A stretch of DNA of 64,000 nucleotides from Rhodopirellula europaea 6C (GTDB lineage: Bacteria > Planctomycetota > Planctomycetia > Pirellulales > Pirellulaceae), in contig NZ_ANMO01000236.1 in the NCBI RefSeq assembly GCF_000338295.1, positions 1 through 64,000 of the forward strand. Direction: 5' to 3'. The first letter of the stretch is position 1; every line of letters starts with the position of its first letter. Both the position numbers and the translations under genes were made by a program. The notes beneath the pieces were generated by a model. The model made no database searches, was not told the DNA's origin, and saw nothing but the letters and a program-made list of their open reading frames with translations. Shown here piece after piece: positions 44,561 through 53,875 of the stretch.

Positions 44561-46852
44561 CTATCGCAATCGAGACAGTCGAACCGGCGCGGACAGGCTT
44601 TGAGTGGCAGCGGCTTCCGATAGGCTGGCCGTCACATAACTCGGCAGTAACTCGCTGATTTCCGATCGATCGTTCGCAAACGATTCCAAGCCGTCCAGCA
44701 ATTCCAAGGCGTGCAAACGAATCGAAGCGGCGTCGCGACCACCGTATCGACTCGCGATTTTAGACCATCTCACACCGAGTTTTCCTCGAGCTTCCGCGGC
44801 CTCGTTGTCAGATAGGTCATCCGAATCTTCCCGCCACTGCATCTCGGCTTTCGCCAGCGATGCCAATCGAGAATCCGATGCTTTGCACATCAATGGGACA
44901 CCGTCTTCCCAACGTCGTAGCTGCAAGCAAAGTGTTCGTCCCAAAACGCCGGCTGACGTTTCGGATTGTCTCATGCGTTCCAGTTCCAATTCGGTTGGCA
45001 TCGTTTTGATCGACGCCAGCAAATCGCCCAGTTCGTTTTGCAATTGCTCGTCGGTTGCGAATGGCACCAGCTTCTCAACGTCAAAACCAAACGAAGCGCA
45101 CCACTGGTTTTCGTTGTTCAGGATCAATTGATCCAGCAACGTGTTCGCTTGAAGTAGCAAATGATTGAGGTGATCGGTGGTGGATATGGTTTGTCGACAA
45201 TCCCGCCAACTTTCGACGAGCCGACGCACAACCGAATCGGACCAAGGTTCCTGGGGTGTTTTTGGGACCGTTTCGGTCGACGGTGTCGTTGCGATCGCGG
45301 TGTGGGCGACCAAATCTTGAGCACGCAGATGCGTTGTTTCGAAGGGCTCGACCAGCCAGCTGGCACGCAGGCTCAAGTGCATCGCCGCGAGGTGTTCGAG
45401 AGAGCCGTTGCCCGCGAGTTCAGCAATCAATTCCCACTGATCAATCAAGCCAGCCGCCTCGGTCAATCGAAACCGGCGTGTCGCCCGTTCGGTCTCGTCC
45501 CACAATTCCTGGGTCGCTTCGCTGATCTCGATTTCCGTGAATCGTGCCTTCTTGGGTTCGGGTGTCGGTGTCGCGGGAGTACCGTCGTCGTCCGGAATGT
45601 CATCTTTGTTGTTGGCGTCGGACGTTTCCGCCATTGCCATCTCGGCAACATCCGGTGTGTCCTCAACCGGCTCTGCTGCATCATCCGAGTCATCAGCCAT
45701 CTCGGATGCAAGTTCAGCAACCGCAGGACCGCTGGGCGTCATCGATTCAACCGCGTCATCGCGAGTGGTTTCGTCCATCTCCGTTGCGGCGTCTGGTTGT
45801 GGTTGAGTCTCAGTGCTTTCAACTGCGGGAGCAACCGCGATCATTTGCTCCGGTGGTTCGGCATCATCGGGGATCTCGTCCGGCACGTCGTCGTTGTTCG
45901 ATTCGTCAGCGGTTGGTTCGTCCATCGGCGTCGTCGGAAGTTCGACTGGAACGGCACCGGTTTGTTCTGAGTACTGCGTGGCCAGTGTCGATTGATTGGC
46001 TTTCCGAGCCCCTAACCAGTACGCCAAGTAGAACGTGGCGGACAGGCAAAGAATCGAGAGCCCCACCAAGGTCCGGACTTCCGACATCCATCGTTTCCAT
46101 CTGCCACGATGAGAACGCATCTCTTCGAGGACCAATTCGTTTTCGTTGCGGGGGGGCAAGTCTTCCAGCAACGAACGCTCGACGGATGGCTGAACCCAGT
46201 GCGATGTTTCATCTGCCGTGATCGCGACGGTTTGTGCATCGCTGGCCTCAATCGCCACGTCAGCCAACCGGTTGCCTGCCGCGGGAGGCAGACCAGGAAT
46301 CAACACGTTGTTTTGAATCGGCGATGCTTGGTCGGTCGAAGCAAAGATCGTTTCTTGTGAAAACGATGTGTGCGACACGCTCTCCATTTCGAACGGAAGG
46401 ATGCGGCCAAGTTGAACTTGCTGGTGTCGGTCAATTCGATAACGCGGATCCATCACTCGGTAGGCCGATGTGATGACTCGAGCTAGATGGCACTCGTTGA
46501 CCGTCGATGGTTTGCTGACTTGGACCGACGCGAGAGCACCGGCGCTGCGTTTGGTCGCGGTACGGATGATGTGCAACCGACTTTCAAACGTCCGCAAACC
46601 CAGTGTCGCGAAATGCAGGTCGTCTAGAAGATCGGTCGCTGCGATCGGATTCGGATGGCAATGACGGATTTGGTCAAAGATCGAATCGCTTGCTCGATCG
46701 TCCCCGTGGTCGTCTGAATCGTCCGATTCCGCCGTTGGCAAACCCGGGCGGGTCAATGCGTCACCCTCCGCCGCGTCGCGATCCGAATCCGGAATCGCGT
46801 CGTCGATCGAAGCATCGATCGGTCGGTCGTTGGGGGGAGTGTTTTCGGACAT
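44561..46852 (-). CDS. Large single-pass membrane protein with acidic linker, unknown
   Basis: I do not recognise a family. The 763-aa protein has a hydrophilic acidic N-terminus (about 1-55), a conserved-looking domain (about 58-160, containing HFATLGLRTFESRLHIIRTATKR), a single membrane helix (LVGLSILCLSATFYLAYWLGA, about 263-283), a very acidic linker (about 285-430, Asp/Glu/Pro/Thr), and a helical C-terminal domain (about 440-750). No signal peptide precedes the helix, so the N-domain should be cytoplasmic and the C-domain outside. It sits between the isomerase gene (57 bp) and the NhaC-type gene (38 bp), all on one strand. Confidence 0.6.
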   Translation of the reverse strand: MSENTPPNDRPIDASIDDAIPDSDRDAAEGDALTRPGLPTAESDDSDDHGDDRASDSIFDQIRHCHPNPIAATDLLDDLHFATLGLRTFESRLHIIRTATKRSAGALASVQVSKPSTVNECHLARVITSAYRVMDPRYRIDRHQQVQLGRILPFEMESVSHTSFSQETIFASTDQASPIQNNVLIPGLPPAAGNRLADVAIEASDAQTVAITADETSHWVQPSVERSLLEDLPPRNENELVLEEMRSHRGRWKRWMSEVRTLVGLSILCLSATFYLAYWLGARKANQSTLATQYSEQTGAVPVELPTTPMDEPTADESNNDDVPDEIPDDAEPPEQMIAVAPAVESTETQPQPDAATEMDETTRDDAVESMTPSGPAVAELASEMADDSDDAAEPVEDTPDVAEMAMAETSDANNKDDIPDDDGTPATPTPEPKKARFTEIEISEATQELWDETERATRRFRLTEAAGLIDQWELIAELAGNGSLEHLAAMHLSLRASWLVEPFETTHLRAQDLVAHTAIATTPSTETVPKTPQEPWSDSVVRRLVESWRDCRQTISTTDHLNHLLLQANTLLDQLILNNENQWCASFGFDVEKLVPFATDEQLQNELGDLLASIKTMPTELELERMRQSETSAGVLGRTLCLQLRRWEDGVPLMCKASDSRLASLAKAEMQWREDSDDLSDNEAAEARGKLGVRWSKIASRYGGRDAASIRLHALELLDGLESFANDRSEISELLPSYVTASLSEAAATQSLSAPVRLSRLR

Positions 46853-46908
46853 GTGCGAAAATGCTTGCCGAAGATCACATGGAACGTTCGGCGGCGGGAG
46901 TCCAAGAA

Positions 46909-47793
46909 TCAGGTGTTACACAACGTGAAGGCTTGGCTGAGAGAGGCGATCGAGTCCGGGTGAGTGGGGATGAATTCTTGGGCGAGGTAGCCAGTATAAC
47001 CGGTCTCGCGAATCGCCCTGATGATAGGTGGATAGTTGATTTCTTGGTTAAAATCCAGCTCTCCGCGGCCCGGATTGCCGGCGGTGTGATAATGCCCCAC
47101 AAATTCGTGATAGCGGCGTAGATGACGTATCACGTCTCCGTGCATGATTTGGACGTGGTAGATGTCGAAAAGCAGTTTCATCACCGGTGAATCGACCGCT
47201 CGGATCAAATCCACGCACCGGTGGATGTCATCGCCCCAGTATCCAGGGTGGCCTTTCATCGGATGGGAATCGTCCACGCTGTTGAGATGTTCCAGCACTA
47301 TTTGGACATTGTGTTGCTCAGCGTAGGGAATCACCCGCTTCCAGCATTCCACGCAATTTTGGAACGCGGCTTCTTCGGTGATTCCGGCCGTTCGCATGCC
47401 AGTGAACGTGATGACCGACGGCGCACCAAATTTCACCGCCAGATCGATTCCTTTACGAAGCGATTCTTCGACGGCTTTGTGGTTAGCTCGATCGAGCGGG
47501 CCTTTCTGAAAGCCATGACTGCCGACCAGGGAGATTTCCAGTCCCATTTCTTTGATCGCCGGGTAGTGTTCGGCTCCGACGCCTTCCAATGCGACGTAGC
47601 CGATTTTTTTGGCTTCGGCGGCCAATGTCATCACGGGCATTGGCTTGAAACACCAACCCATGATTGATTGACGAAGGGTCTGGTTCGATTGGTTGCCAGC
47701 GATGGGACTGGATCCGTCCGCTTCGCTCAGTGTTTTCTGCGGTGACGTTTCGGATGGCTGCGTTTCTGAAGGCGGCTGAGGCTGGGCGGGCAT
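46909..47793 (-). CDS. TIM-barrel sugar isomerase/epimerase, hydroxypyruvate isomerase-like
   Basis: The 294-aa protein belongs to the AP-endonuclease-2/xylose-isomerase-like barrel family. The conserved metal-site segments are recognisable: VLEHLNSVDDSHPMKGHPGYW, LLFDIYHVQIMHGDV, VGHYHTAGNPGRGELDFNQEINYPPI and LAQEFIPT. The PGRGELD turn is typical of hydroxypyruvate isomerase (Hyi/OtnI). The N-terminal 40 residues are Pro/Ser/Glu-rich and not family-like; a Met near residue 45 could be the real start. The actual substrate is unknown. Confidence 0.8.
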   Translation of the reverse strand: MPAQPQPPSETQPSETSPQKTLSEADGSSPIAGNQSNQTLRQSIMGWCFKPMPVMTLAAEAKKIGYVALEGVGAEHYPAIKEMGLEISLVGSHGFQKGPLDRANHKAVEESLRKGIDLAVKFGAPSVITFTGMRTAGITEEAAFQNCVECWKRVIPYAEQHNVQIVLEHLNSVDDSHPMKGHPGYWGDDIHRCVDLIRAVDSPVMKLLFDIYHVQIMHGDVIRHLRRYHEFVGHYHTAGNPGRGELDFNQEINYPPIIRAIRETGYTGYLAQEFIPTHPDSIASLSQAFTLCNT

Positions 47794-48145
47794 CGCAGAA
47801 GTCCATCGTGGGGGGATTCAGGGGGCAGCCACCATCATGATCGCTAACGACTGCTTCATTCAACTAGGAAAATGAATTGGCGAAGCGATCTAGTTGGACT
47901 GTTCGAGCAGTCGGCAGAGCAATTTAGTGACTGAAATCGAAGGTATTTCCAAGAGTTTTTGAGATCGGGTTCAAGCTCATCGTTTTGCCCGCAAAATTTT
48001 CTCAAGTTACCTAATCGGCACAGTCGATAGTTCTTTCACGCGACGCCCTGGCGTCGAACCCGCTCGGCTTGTTACATCCTGACCATCGGGTTGCCAATCT
48101 TCGCGGCCATGCCAACCGAAACTCTCGTCAATGGAATGACTCTCT
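47794..48145. other. Divergent intergenic region, nothing clear seen
   Basis: This 352-bp gap separates the minus-strand isomerase from the 48146 gene. I see no coding sequence, tRNA, strong hairpin or parS-like 16-bp palindrome. It should contain promoters for both directions, but I could not assign boxes. Confidence 0.4.
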
Positions 48146-48421
48146 GTGACATCCCTTACCGCTCGTCACCAATCTAAAACGGATTCCACCGACCTGAAAC
48201 AAGCTCGCCGCGAAATGGAACTGGACCGAATGGCTGGATTAGGAACGTCCAAAACCGTTTCTCTTCCGCTTTCGCAAGTGGCTCGATTGTTGATTGACGC
48301 CGCCCAAAGCAACCGAACTTGGCTGATGGATTTCGCAGATGATGTGGTGCGAATCGACTCAGATTTGTATGAAGTCCTTCTGGCATACCAAGAACTGCGT
48401 AGCGATCTTCGCACCGCTTGA
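48146..48421 (+). CDS. Small conserved-looking protein upstream of parA, unknown
   Basis: The 91-aa protein starts at GTG 48146. It is soluble and largely helical: a charged first third (KQARREMELDRMAGLG), then a Ser/Thr stretch with a short hydrophobic helix (LSQVARLLIDAAQSNRTWLMDFADDVVRI) and a Tyr/Leu-rich C-terminus. I see no DNA-binding motif that I can name. It is 74 bp upstream of parA on the same strand, so the two are probably co-transcribed. It could be a partner or adaptor of ParA. Function unknown. Confidence 0.6.
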   Translation: MTSLTARHQSKTDSTDLKQARREMELDRMAGLGTSKTVSLPLSQVARLLIDAAQSNRTWLMDFADDVVRIDSDLYEVLLAYQELRSDLRTA

Positions 48422-48495
48422 TTGGTTGTCAGATTTGGATCGGATCCATCCACACGCACGACACTAACCATTTGTAACTCAGGAGCATTGCCATC

Positions 48496-49344
48496 ATGCG
48501 ATCAATCGCTGTCATCAACCAAAAAGGTGGTGTGGGCAAAACGACCAGCAGCGTCAATTTGGCCGCCGCTCTCGCTCGATCCGGTCGTCGCGTCTGTGTG
48601 ATGGATTTGGATCCCCAAGCCCACGCGTCGTTGCACCTTGGGATCACCGCCATCGACGGAAGCGTTCCTTCGATGTACGAAGTTCTTTGCAGCGATGTTT
48701 CGCTGACGGAAGCTCGTCAACAAGTCGGTGAAAACCTCTTCGTCGTGCCGTCCAACTTGGACTTGGCTGCCGCTGAAATGGAATTGGCCGGTGAAGTCGG
48801 CCGTGAAATGATTCTCAGCGACAAGCTCGCCGACGATGAAGAAGAATTCGATTACTTGGTTTTGGATTGCCCGCCAAGCTTGGGTGTGCTCACGCTCAAC
48901 GCGTTGGTCGCGGTCGAAGAAGTGTTCTTGCCATTGCAACCACACTTCTTGGCGCTGCACGGTTTGTCCAAATTGCTGCGAACGATCGAAGTCGTTTCGC
49001 GCCGCATGAACAACAAGCTTCGCCTCAGCGGAGTTGTGTTGTGCATGTACGATGCGAACACACGTTTGGCCGCGGAAGTCAGCACCGACATTGATGAGTT
49101 CTTTGCCGCATCCAAAGACGGCCGCGAATTCTTTTCCGGTGCCAAGTTCTTTGACACTCGGATTCGCCGCAACATTCGTTTGGCAGAAGCTCCCAGCTTC
49201 GGACAATCGATCTTCGATTATTCCGGCGAGAGCAATGGAGCGATTGACTATCAATCGCTCGCGGAAGAAGTGTTGGCACAGGAAGTCGCCAACGCTCGAA
49301 AGACTTCCAGTGTGTCGACTCAGAATGCTCGCATGGCGGCCTGA
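48496..49344 (+). CDS. parA: ParA/Soj family ATPase
   Basis: The 282-aa cytoplasmic P-loop ATPase has the deviant Walker A motif KGGVGKTTS (residues 10-18), the [10 protein letters not shown] switch, and the [13 protein letters not shown] Walker B. A C-terminal [24 protein letters not shown] segment is typical of chromosomal ParA/Soj. No parB or parS is seen next to it, so it may be an orphan that positions another cargo. The ATG at 48496 has AGGAGC 10 bp upstream. A short GC hairpin follows the stop. Confidence 0.88.
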   Translation: MRSIAVINQKGGVGKTTSSVNLAAALARSGRRVCVMDLDPQAHASLHLGITAIDGSVPSMYEVLCSDVSLTEARQQVGENLFVVPSNLDLAAAEMELAGEVGREMILSDKLADDEEEFDYLVLDCPPSLGVLTLNALVAVEEVFLPLQPHFLALHGLSKLLRTIEVVSRRMNNKLRLSGVVLCMYDANTRLAAEVSTDIDEFFAASKDGREFFSGAKFFDTRIRRNIRLAEAPSFGQSIFDYSGESNGAIDYQSLAEEVLAQEVANARKTSSVSTQNARMAA

Positions 49345-49397
49345 GGCCACCTCGCGATTTTCATGTTGGGCCGGCGGATTCGCGTCGGCCCGGATGG

Positions 49398-49991
49398 TCA
49401 GTCAGGCCACTTCAATTCAGCGACCGGTTCCCGCGGCGTGATGACCGCGGAAACTGGAACCGGATGGCCTAAGATCACAAACGTGTTTTGAAACGCGTCG
49501 TGAGGACCATGGCCACCAGGATGCACCGTTTTGCGAGCGGTGTCGACGAACAAGTCGCAACGCACGTGGCTGGGCGGTTTGACCTCACCATCCTTTGGTT
49601 TTGAAACCTCGTACTCCGCGAACCACCAGACGTGGATGCCTTCTTCTCGGCGTCCAACCCAATGGTATTTCGCGGCGTTTTCGAGCTTCGGAGCAGGAAT
49701 GCACGCGTCGTCATTTGCAAACGTCATGTGTCTCCCAAACGCTAGTTCTTGCGGCTTCAGATCAACGCTCGACTTCTCGCCGGTTGCTGGCTCGGACTCA
49801 CGTTTGCCTGATTTCGAAAGCGTTGCATTGGCTTCCTTTATCAAGCGTTCTTCATCGGCGAGCGACAAGCGAAACGCGATTTCGATTCGTTCGGACTCAG
49901 GATTCCACTGCAGTTCACAGAGTGTTTCCTGAGTGGGATGCAGTAGCATCCCACTGAGAACCAGCCAGCAAGAAGTGACAAACGCAATCAT
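49398..49991 (-). CDS. Secreted DUF6702-like protein
   Basis: The 197-aa protein has an N-terminal hydrophobic segment (IAFVTSCWLVLSGMLL) and then a family-like core, HPTQETLCELQWNPESERIEIAFRLSLADEERLI, similar to DUF6702 periplasmic proteins found beside M1-type peptidases. The middle (about 60-80) is variable, and the C-terminus contains the conserved-looking DAFQNTFVILGHPVPVSAV. The start overlaps the end of the M1 peptidase gene by 4 bp, so the two are translationally coupled. Function unknown; the family assignment is tentative. Confidence 0.6.
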   Translation of the reverse strand: MIAFVTSCWLVLSGMLLHPTQETLCELQWNPESERIEIAFRLSLADEERLIKEANATLSKSGKRESEPATGEKSSVDLKPQELAFGRHMTFANDDACIPAPKLENAAKYHWVGRREEGIHVWWFAEYEVSKPKDGEVKPPSHVRCDLFVDTARKTVHPGGHGPHDAFQNTFVILGHPVPVSAVITPREPVAELKWPD

Positions 49992-52630
49992 TCGTCGGTG
50001 GCCTCCGATGATTTGCTGTCGTCGTCGCTTTCTTTCTTGCCTTCGTTGGCTGCTTTCTTCGGCTTAGGCTTGCCGGCTTCAACCTTCTTCTTGGTATCAG
50101 CCGGCTTCGCTCTTTCGCCTTCGTCCTTTGGCTTCTTGTCTTCGCCAGACTTTTTGGAAGCTTCGTCAGAGGCTTTGTCCTTGGAAGCGGCTTTCTTTTT
50201 TTCTTCCTCTTCTTTCTTCTTTTGGGCGGCCTTTTCTTTTTCGGCTGCTTTTCGCATTGGATTGCTGGATTTGCCTGATTGATAAAGCTTGAAGCGGCTT
50301 GGTTCCAACTTCGGTGGCCAATGGTTGTTGCCGCCATCGGTGTCCGCGATTTCTCGCTTTGGATCGATTTCTAAGCGAACGATTTCTTTTTCGCTCAGGA
50401 ACAACCGCTTCACTTCCTTGCTGTTCACCCGCCAAATTTCGGCTGGCAATTGGATGTCCTCGGAGGTGTTGTCGGCATAGTGGATTCGCAAAGGAACCGG
50501 CATCACCAATCCACCTTTGTTTGCCAAGTGCACCACGTAGAACCGCGTGGTCCGGCGAAGCATGGCACGTTGTTCGTCATCGAGTTTGTCCAAGAACTTT
50601 TGGTAGTTCTTGCGGTCGTTTTCTTCGACTTTGTCTTCGTCGTAGTCCGGCGCGTTGTAGAAATCCTTCAGGCCGGGGCGCCATTCGATGCGGCGGCGAA
50701 GTGGCAAAGCGCGGTTGCGTTCGTCAGAGATTGAATCTTCGCGAGCGTCTTCCTGCTTGCGTTTTCGCTCGGCGGCTTCGTCTGGATCGCCGCTGTCGAT
50801 CAAGTACAGTTCGATTCCTTCGATCGAGACGTCAACGTGATCGGTGCTGTAGAACCAACCTCGCCAGAACCAATCCAGATCGGTGCCGGAGGCGTCCTCC
50901 ATGGTGCGGAAGAAGTCGCTCGGCGTTGGGCGTTTGAATTTCCAACGATTCGCGTACTGCGAGAACGCATAGTCGAATCGTTCTCGTCCCAAGACGGTTT
51001 CACGAAGGATGTTCAGAGCCGTCGCGGGTTTTCCGTATGCGTTGGCTCCGAACTGCAGGATTTCATCGCTGCTGGTCATGATCGGACGTTGATTGCTGCC
51101 CCGCATGTAGGGAACAATCTTTTCCGGCGGACCACGGCGGGAAGGATAATTGTCTTCCCACTCTTGTTCGGTCAGGTACTGCAGGAACGTGTTGAGACCC
51201 TCGTCCATCCACGTCCATTGTCGTTCGTCACTGTTGACGATCATCGGGAAGAAGTTGTGGCCGACTTCGTGAATGATGACGCTGATCAAACCGTACTTGG
51301 TCGCTTTGCTGTACGTTCCGTCGTCCTCGGGACGGGGGCCATTGAAGCAAATCATCGGGTATTCCATCCCGTAGACCGGGCCGTTAACGCTGATCGCGAC
51401 TTCGTAGGGGTATTCGAACGAGTACCGGCCGTAGACTTCCAGCGTGTGAGCGATGGATTCGCTGCTGTACTGGCTCCACAACGGTTCGGCTTCGTTGGGA
51501 TAGTAAGACATCGCCAGGACGGTCTTGTCGCCAACTGTGACGGGCATCGCATCCCAGATGAATTTGCGACTGGCAGCGAACGCAAAGTCACGAACGTTCT
51601 TTGCCGTGAAGTTCCATGTCGCACGTTCTTTGGATTTGGATTTCTCGTTCTCTTTGGCTTCTTCTGGCGTGACGATGAATTCAAGATCTTCACCCTTCTT
51701 CATCTTCGCCAAACGCGTCTTCCATTCCGGTTTGAGAACCTCGTCGGTGTTTTTAAGCGTTCCCGTCGAAGCAACCACCATGTCCGCGGGGACTTCGATG
51801 CTTACGTCGTAGTCACCCAGTTCCAGTGTGAATTCGCCTGAACCGAGGAACTGATGATGTTGCCAACCGGTGTAGTCGGTGTAGGCAGCCATCCGTGGGA
51901 ACCACTGAGCGATTTCGTAGATGTAGTTCTTGTCGTCTTCAAAGAACTCGTAACCGCCACGAGCTCGAATCACCTTCGCGTCGACGATGTTGTAGCTGTA
52001 CTCGATCGCCAATTGGGTTGACTTGCCGGGCGGCAATGGTTTGGCCAAGTCCACTCGCATCATCGTGTCGACGATCAAGTGATCGATCTCGCCACCTTTT
52101 CCATCGGTTACCGAGCTGATTTTGTAGCCGCCATCGAAGGCTTGTTGAGCCAACATGGTTTCGACGAATTTAAAGGTTGCTTGCGAGCCGATCCCGGGAG
52201 CTGACTTGCTGGTGATGGCAACCGAATCGTTCTTGAATCGGTTTTGATCGAGTTGGACCCAAAGGTAGTCCAGCGTGTCAGGAGATTGGTTGTGATAGGT
52301 GATCTCGCAGGTGCCGCTGAGCGATTGGTTCTCATCGTTCAGTGAGATGTCAATTTTGTAGTCGGCCCGTTGTTGCCAGTACTGAGCTCCTGGAGCACCC
52401 GAAGCGGTTCGGTACACGTTCGGCGTCGGCAGCCATGGTTCCAGAGGATGAAATTTGTCCGTTGGGTCGCTGTGTTTTGGGTTGGGCAACGGTTGTGCGG
52501 ACGCGGTGCTCGGTGCGACCGCGGTCAGCAATCCCGCCATTGCGACGGCCAAACAAACCATTGCAGTGGAGAAACGAAGACTGAACGCAGGAGCCAAAAC
52601 GCGTGAAAGCAGGATCGATCGAAATCGCAT
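49988..52630 (-). CDS. Secreted M1-family (aminopeptidase N-like) metallopeptidase
   Basis: The 880-aa protein has a signal peptide (cleavage near residue 45, after STASA) and an M1 peptidase body. The zinc site is H454-E455-x2-H458 with the third ligand E477 (HEVGHNFF, then WTWMDEGLNTF). An aminopeptidase GAMEN-like role is taken by VYGMEYPMICF. The last about 100 residues are an extreme Lys/Glu/Ala-rich tail, unlikely to be folded. It should trim peptides outside the cytoplasm. The tail could bind a polyanion or the envelope. It overlaps the DUF6702-like gene by 4 bp. Confidence 0.88.
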   Translation of the reverse strand: MRFRSILLSRVLAPAFSLRFSTAMVCLAVAMAGLLTAVAPSTASAQPLPNPKHSDPTDKFHPLEPWLPTPNVYRTASGAPGAQYWQQRADYKIDISLNDENQSLSGTCEITYHNQSPDTLDYLWVQLDQNRFKNDSVAITSKSAPGIGSQATFKFVETMLAQQAFDGGYKISSVTDGKGGEIDHLIVDTMMRVDLAKPLPPGKSTQLAIEYSYNIVDAKVIRARGGYEFFEDDKNYIYEIAQWFPRMAAYTDYTGWQHHQFLGSGEFTLELGDYDVSIEVPADMVVASTGTLKNTDEVLKPEWKTRLAKMKKGEDLEFIVTPEEAKENEKSKSKERATWNFTAKNVRDFAFAASRKFIWDAMPVTVGDKTVLAMSYYPNEAEPLWSQYSSESIAHTLEVYGRYSFEYPYEVAISVNGPVYGMEYPMICFNGPRPEDDGTYSKATKYGLISVIIHEVGHNFFPMIVNSDERQWTWMDEGLNTFLQYLTEQEWEDNYPSRRGPPEKIVPYMRGSNQRPIMTSSDEILQFGANAYGKPATALNILRETVLGRERFDYAFSQYANRWKFKRPTPSDFFRTMEDASGTDLDWFWRGWFYSTDHVDVSIEGIELYLIDSGDPDEAAERKRKQEDAREDSISDERNRALPLRRRIEWRPGLKDFYNAPDYDEDKVEENDRKNYQKFLDKLDDEQRAMLRRTTRFYVVHLANKGGLVMPVPLRIHYADNTSEDIQLPAEIWRVNSKEVKRLFLSEKEIVRLEIDPKREIADTDGGNNHWPPKLEPSRFKLYQSGKSSNPMRKAAEKEKAAQKKKEEEEKKKAASKDKASDEASKKSGEDKKPKDEGERAKPADTKKKVEAGKPKPKKAANEGKKESDDDSKSSEATDE

Positions 52631-52997
52631 CTTTCATAGACCTAGGGCGGCGAGGTACCAAACTGGGATCAAACTGAAGCTTCACAGGATACTTCGCCAC
52701 GAAACGCCGTTTGTCCACGTCGCAGCCTTAATTTGGTTAGGGAGGTGATTCTCGCGGCAGCTTTCAATTGGCGAACTGTCCAAACCCATGAATGACTCGC
52801 GCGAGGGGCTCAGTTTTCACTCTTCGCTCTAGTTAAACCGGCGCAAATGTCACAAACCGAACGATCGGCATGAATTTCCACTTCGGAGGCAAACCCATTC
52901 AATATGCCCGGCTCACTGGGCAATGCCGGGCTAGGTTTTTGACAGAGTAGGAGCGTGATCCTGCCGCCCAGAATTGCAACCGTATGAAGTCACTTCC
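52631..52997. other. Intergenic region before the Flp gene
   Basis: This 367-bp gap lies between the minus-strand M1 gene and the plus-strand Flp pilin gene. It contains the terminator-like element at 52906-52940. Otherwise I see no coding sequence. The segment 52741-52905 is where a small plus-strand RNA ending at that element would lie. Confidence 0.5.
52906..52940 (+). terminator. Orphan plus-strand terminator-like element upstream of flp
   Basis: A 7-bp GC stem (52906-52912 with 52925-52931), a 12-nt loop, then a T-run at 52936-52940. No plus-strand gene lies upstream within 3.5 kb, so it may end a small RNA or act as an attenuator in the flp leader. Confidence 0.5.
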
Positions 52998-53180
52998 ATG
53001 TCCCAAAGACCCTTCTTGCGATCGATCCAGCGATTTTTGCTCGAAGAAGATGGCCCGACCGCTGTTGAATACGCCGTGATGCTGTCACTGATCATTGTGA
53101 CCGCGTCGGTGGGTATCAGCATTTTGGTCACTGAGACGAGCAACAGTTTGAACAACTCGTCCGACGCCATCGCTAACTGA
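52998..53180 (+). CDS. Flp-type pilin
   Basis: This 60-aa Flp/Fap pilin starts at ATG 52998 (MSQRPFLRSIQRFLLEEDG). The prepilin cleavage and Flp motif is EEDGPTAVEYAVMLSLIIVTAS: cleavage is expected after the Gly, leaving a Glu at position 5 or so and the characteristic EYA. The 25-residue hydrophobic helix follows. Flp pilins build tight-adherence (Tad) pili; the tad export genes are not in this window. A membrane protein gene follows within 13 bp. Confidence 0.88.
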   Translation: MSQRPFLRSIQRFLLEEDGPTAVEYAVMLSLIIVTASVGISILVTETSNSLNNSSDAIAN

Positions 53181-53193
53181 ATTGGATTGCCCC

Positions 53194-53703
53194 GTGAAAG
53201 CCAAGCGACCCACACGTCCGTTGCGTCAACAATTGTTGATCGACCAAGACGTCCAAGTAGCATTGATCCTGCGCGCAATGCTCTACGGAACCGCATGCGT
53301 AACTTATTTCGTTGTCATTCAATTCTTTACTCAGTCGATGATCCATCCCGGTGTGAATACCGCGGATCTGTTTTTTTCATTGACGGATGAGGCGATGTAC
53401 TGGGTCCCCGGCCTGTTGGTATTGGGACCTTTGATGATTTACGACGTGTTGAAAGTCAGCAACCGATTTGCCGGGCCGATTTTCAGTATGCGTCGCGAAA
53501 TGCAGAACTTGATCGACGGTAAAGAAGGTCGAAATATAACCTTCCGAAACGATGATCACTGGTCAACGATGGCGATGCAGTTCAACACTATCCGCGAGGA
53601 ATTGTTGGAACTACGAGCCAACGTGCCCAGCGAAGCTGAAGAGGAAGAAGACGATAGCTGGATGGAAGCGACACCAGAAGACGATGCCGTCGCCGTTGGT
53701 TGA
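53194..53703 (+). CDS. Two-helix membrane protein with HAMP-like segment
   Basis: The 169-aa protein starts at GTG 53194; a TTG at 53182 is an alternative. It has two membrane helices (about ALILRAMLYGTACVTYFVVIQFF and YWVPGLLVLGPLMIYDVL), then a HAMP-like segment: SNRFAGPIFSMRREMQNLIDGKEGRNITFRNDDHWSTMAMQFNTI. The C-terminus is acidic. Short proteins of this shape are often annotated as methyl-accepting or HAMP proteins and have no known output domain. It follows the Flp pilin gene by 13 bp, so a role in the same envelope function is inferred. Confidence 0.7.
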   Translation: MKAKRPTRPLRQQLLIDQDVQVALILRAMLYGTACVTYFVVIQFFTQSMIHPGVNTADLFFSLTDEAMYWVPGLLVLGPLMIYDVLKVSNRFAGPIFSMRREMQNLIDGKEGRNITFRNDDHWSTMAMQFNTIREELLELRANVPSEAEEEEDDSWMEATPEDDAVAVG

Positions 53704-53875
53704 TCTCGGGCTGTTGATTTCACGAGTCGCACGGCGTTAGCGGCGGTCAACCAAGCGATAAGCGAGGCGAACGCCCATCGACTAATTGTTGTCATTCGGT
53801 ACACGACCAAATCACCAGCCTGATAGCATCGAAACGAAGCCGAATTCATGCTACTGGTTCTGTTCAGCAGCGGAA

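Noticed and set aside
47794-48145. parS-like site near parA
   Set aside because: I looked for a 16-bp palindrome related to TGTTTCACGTGAAACA in this gap and found nothing convincing.
48502-49350. 282-codon open frame antisense to parA
   Set aside because: It covers parA almost exactly. The parA frame has intact Walker motifs and the antisense frame has none.
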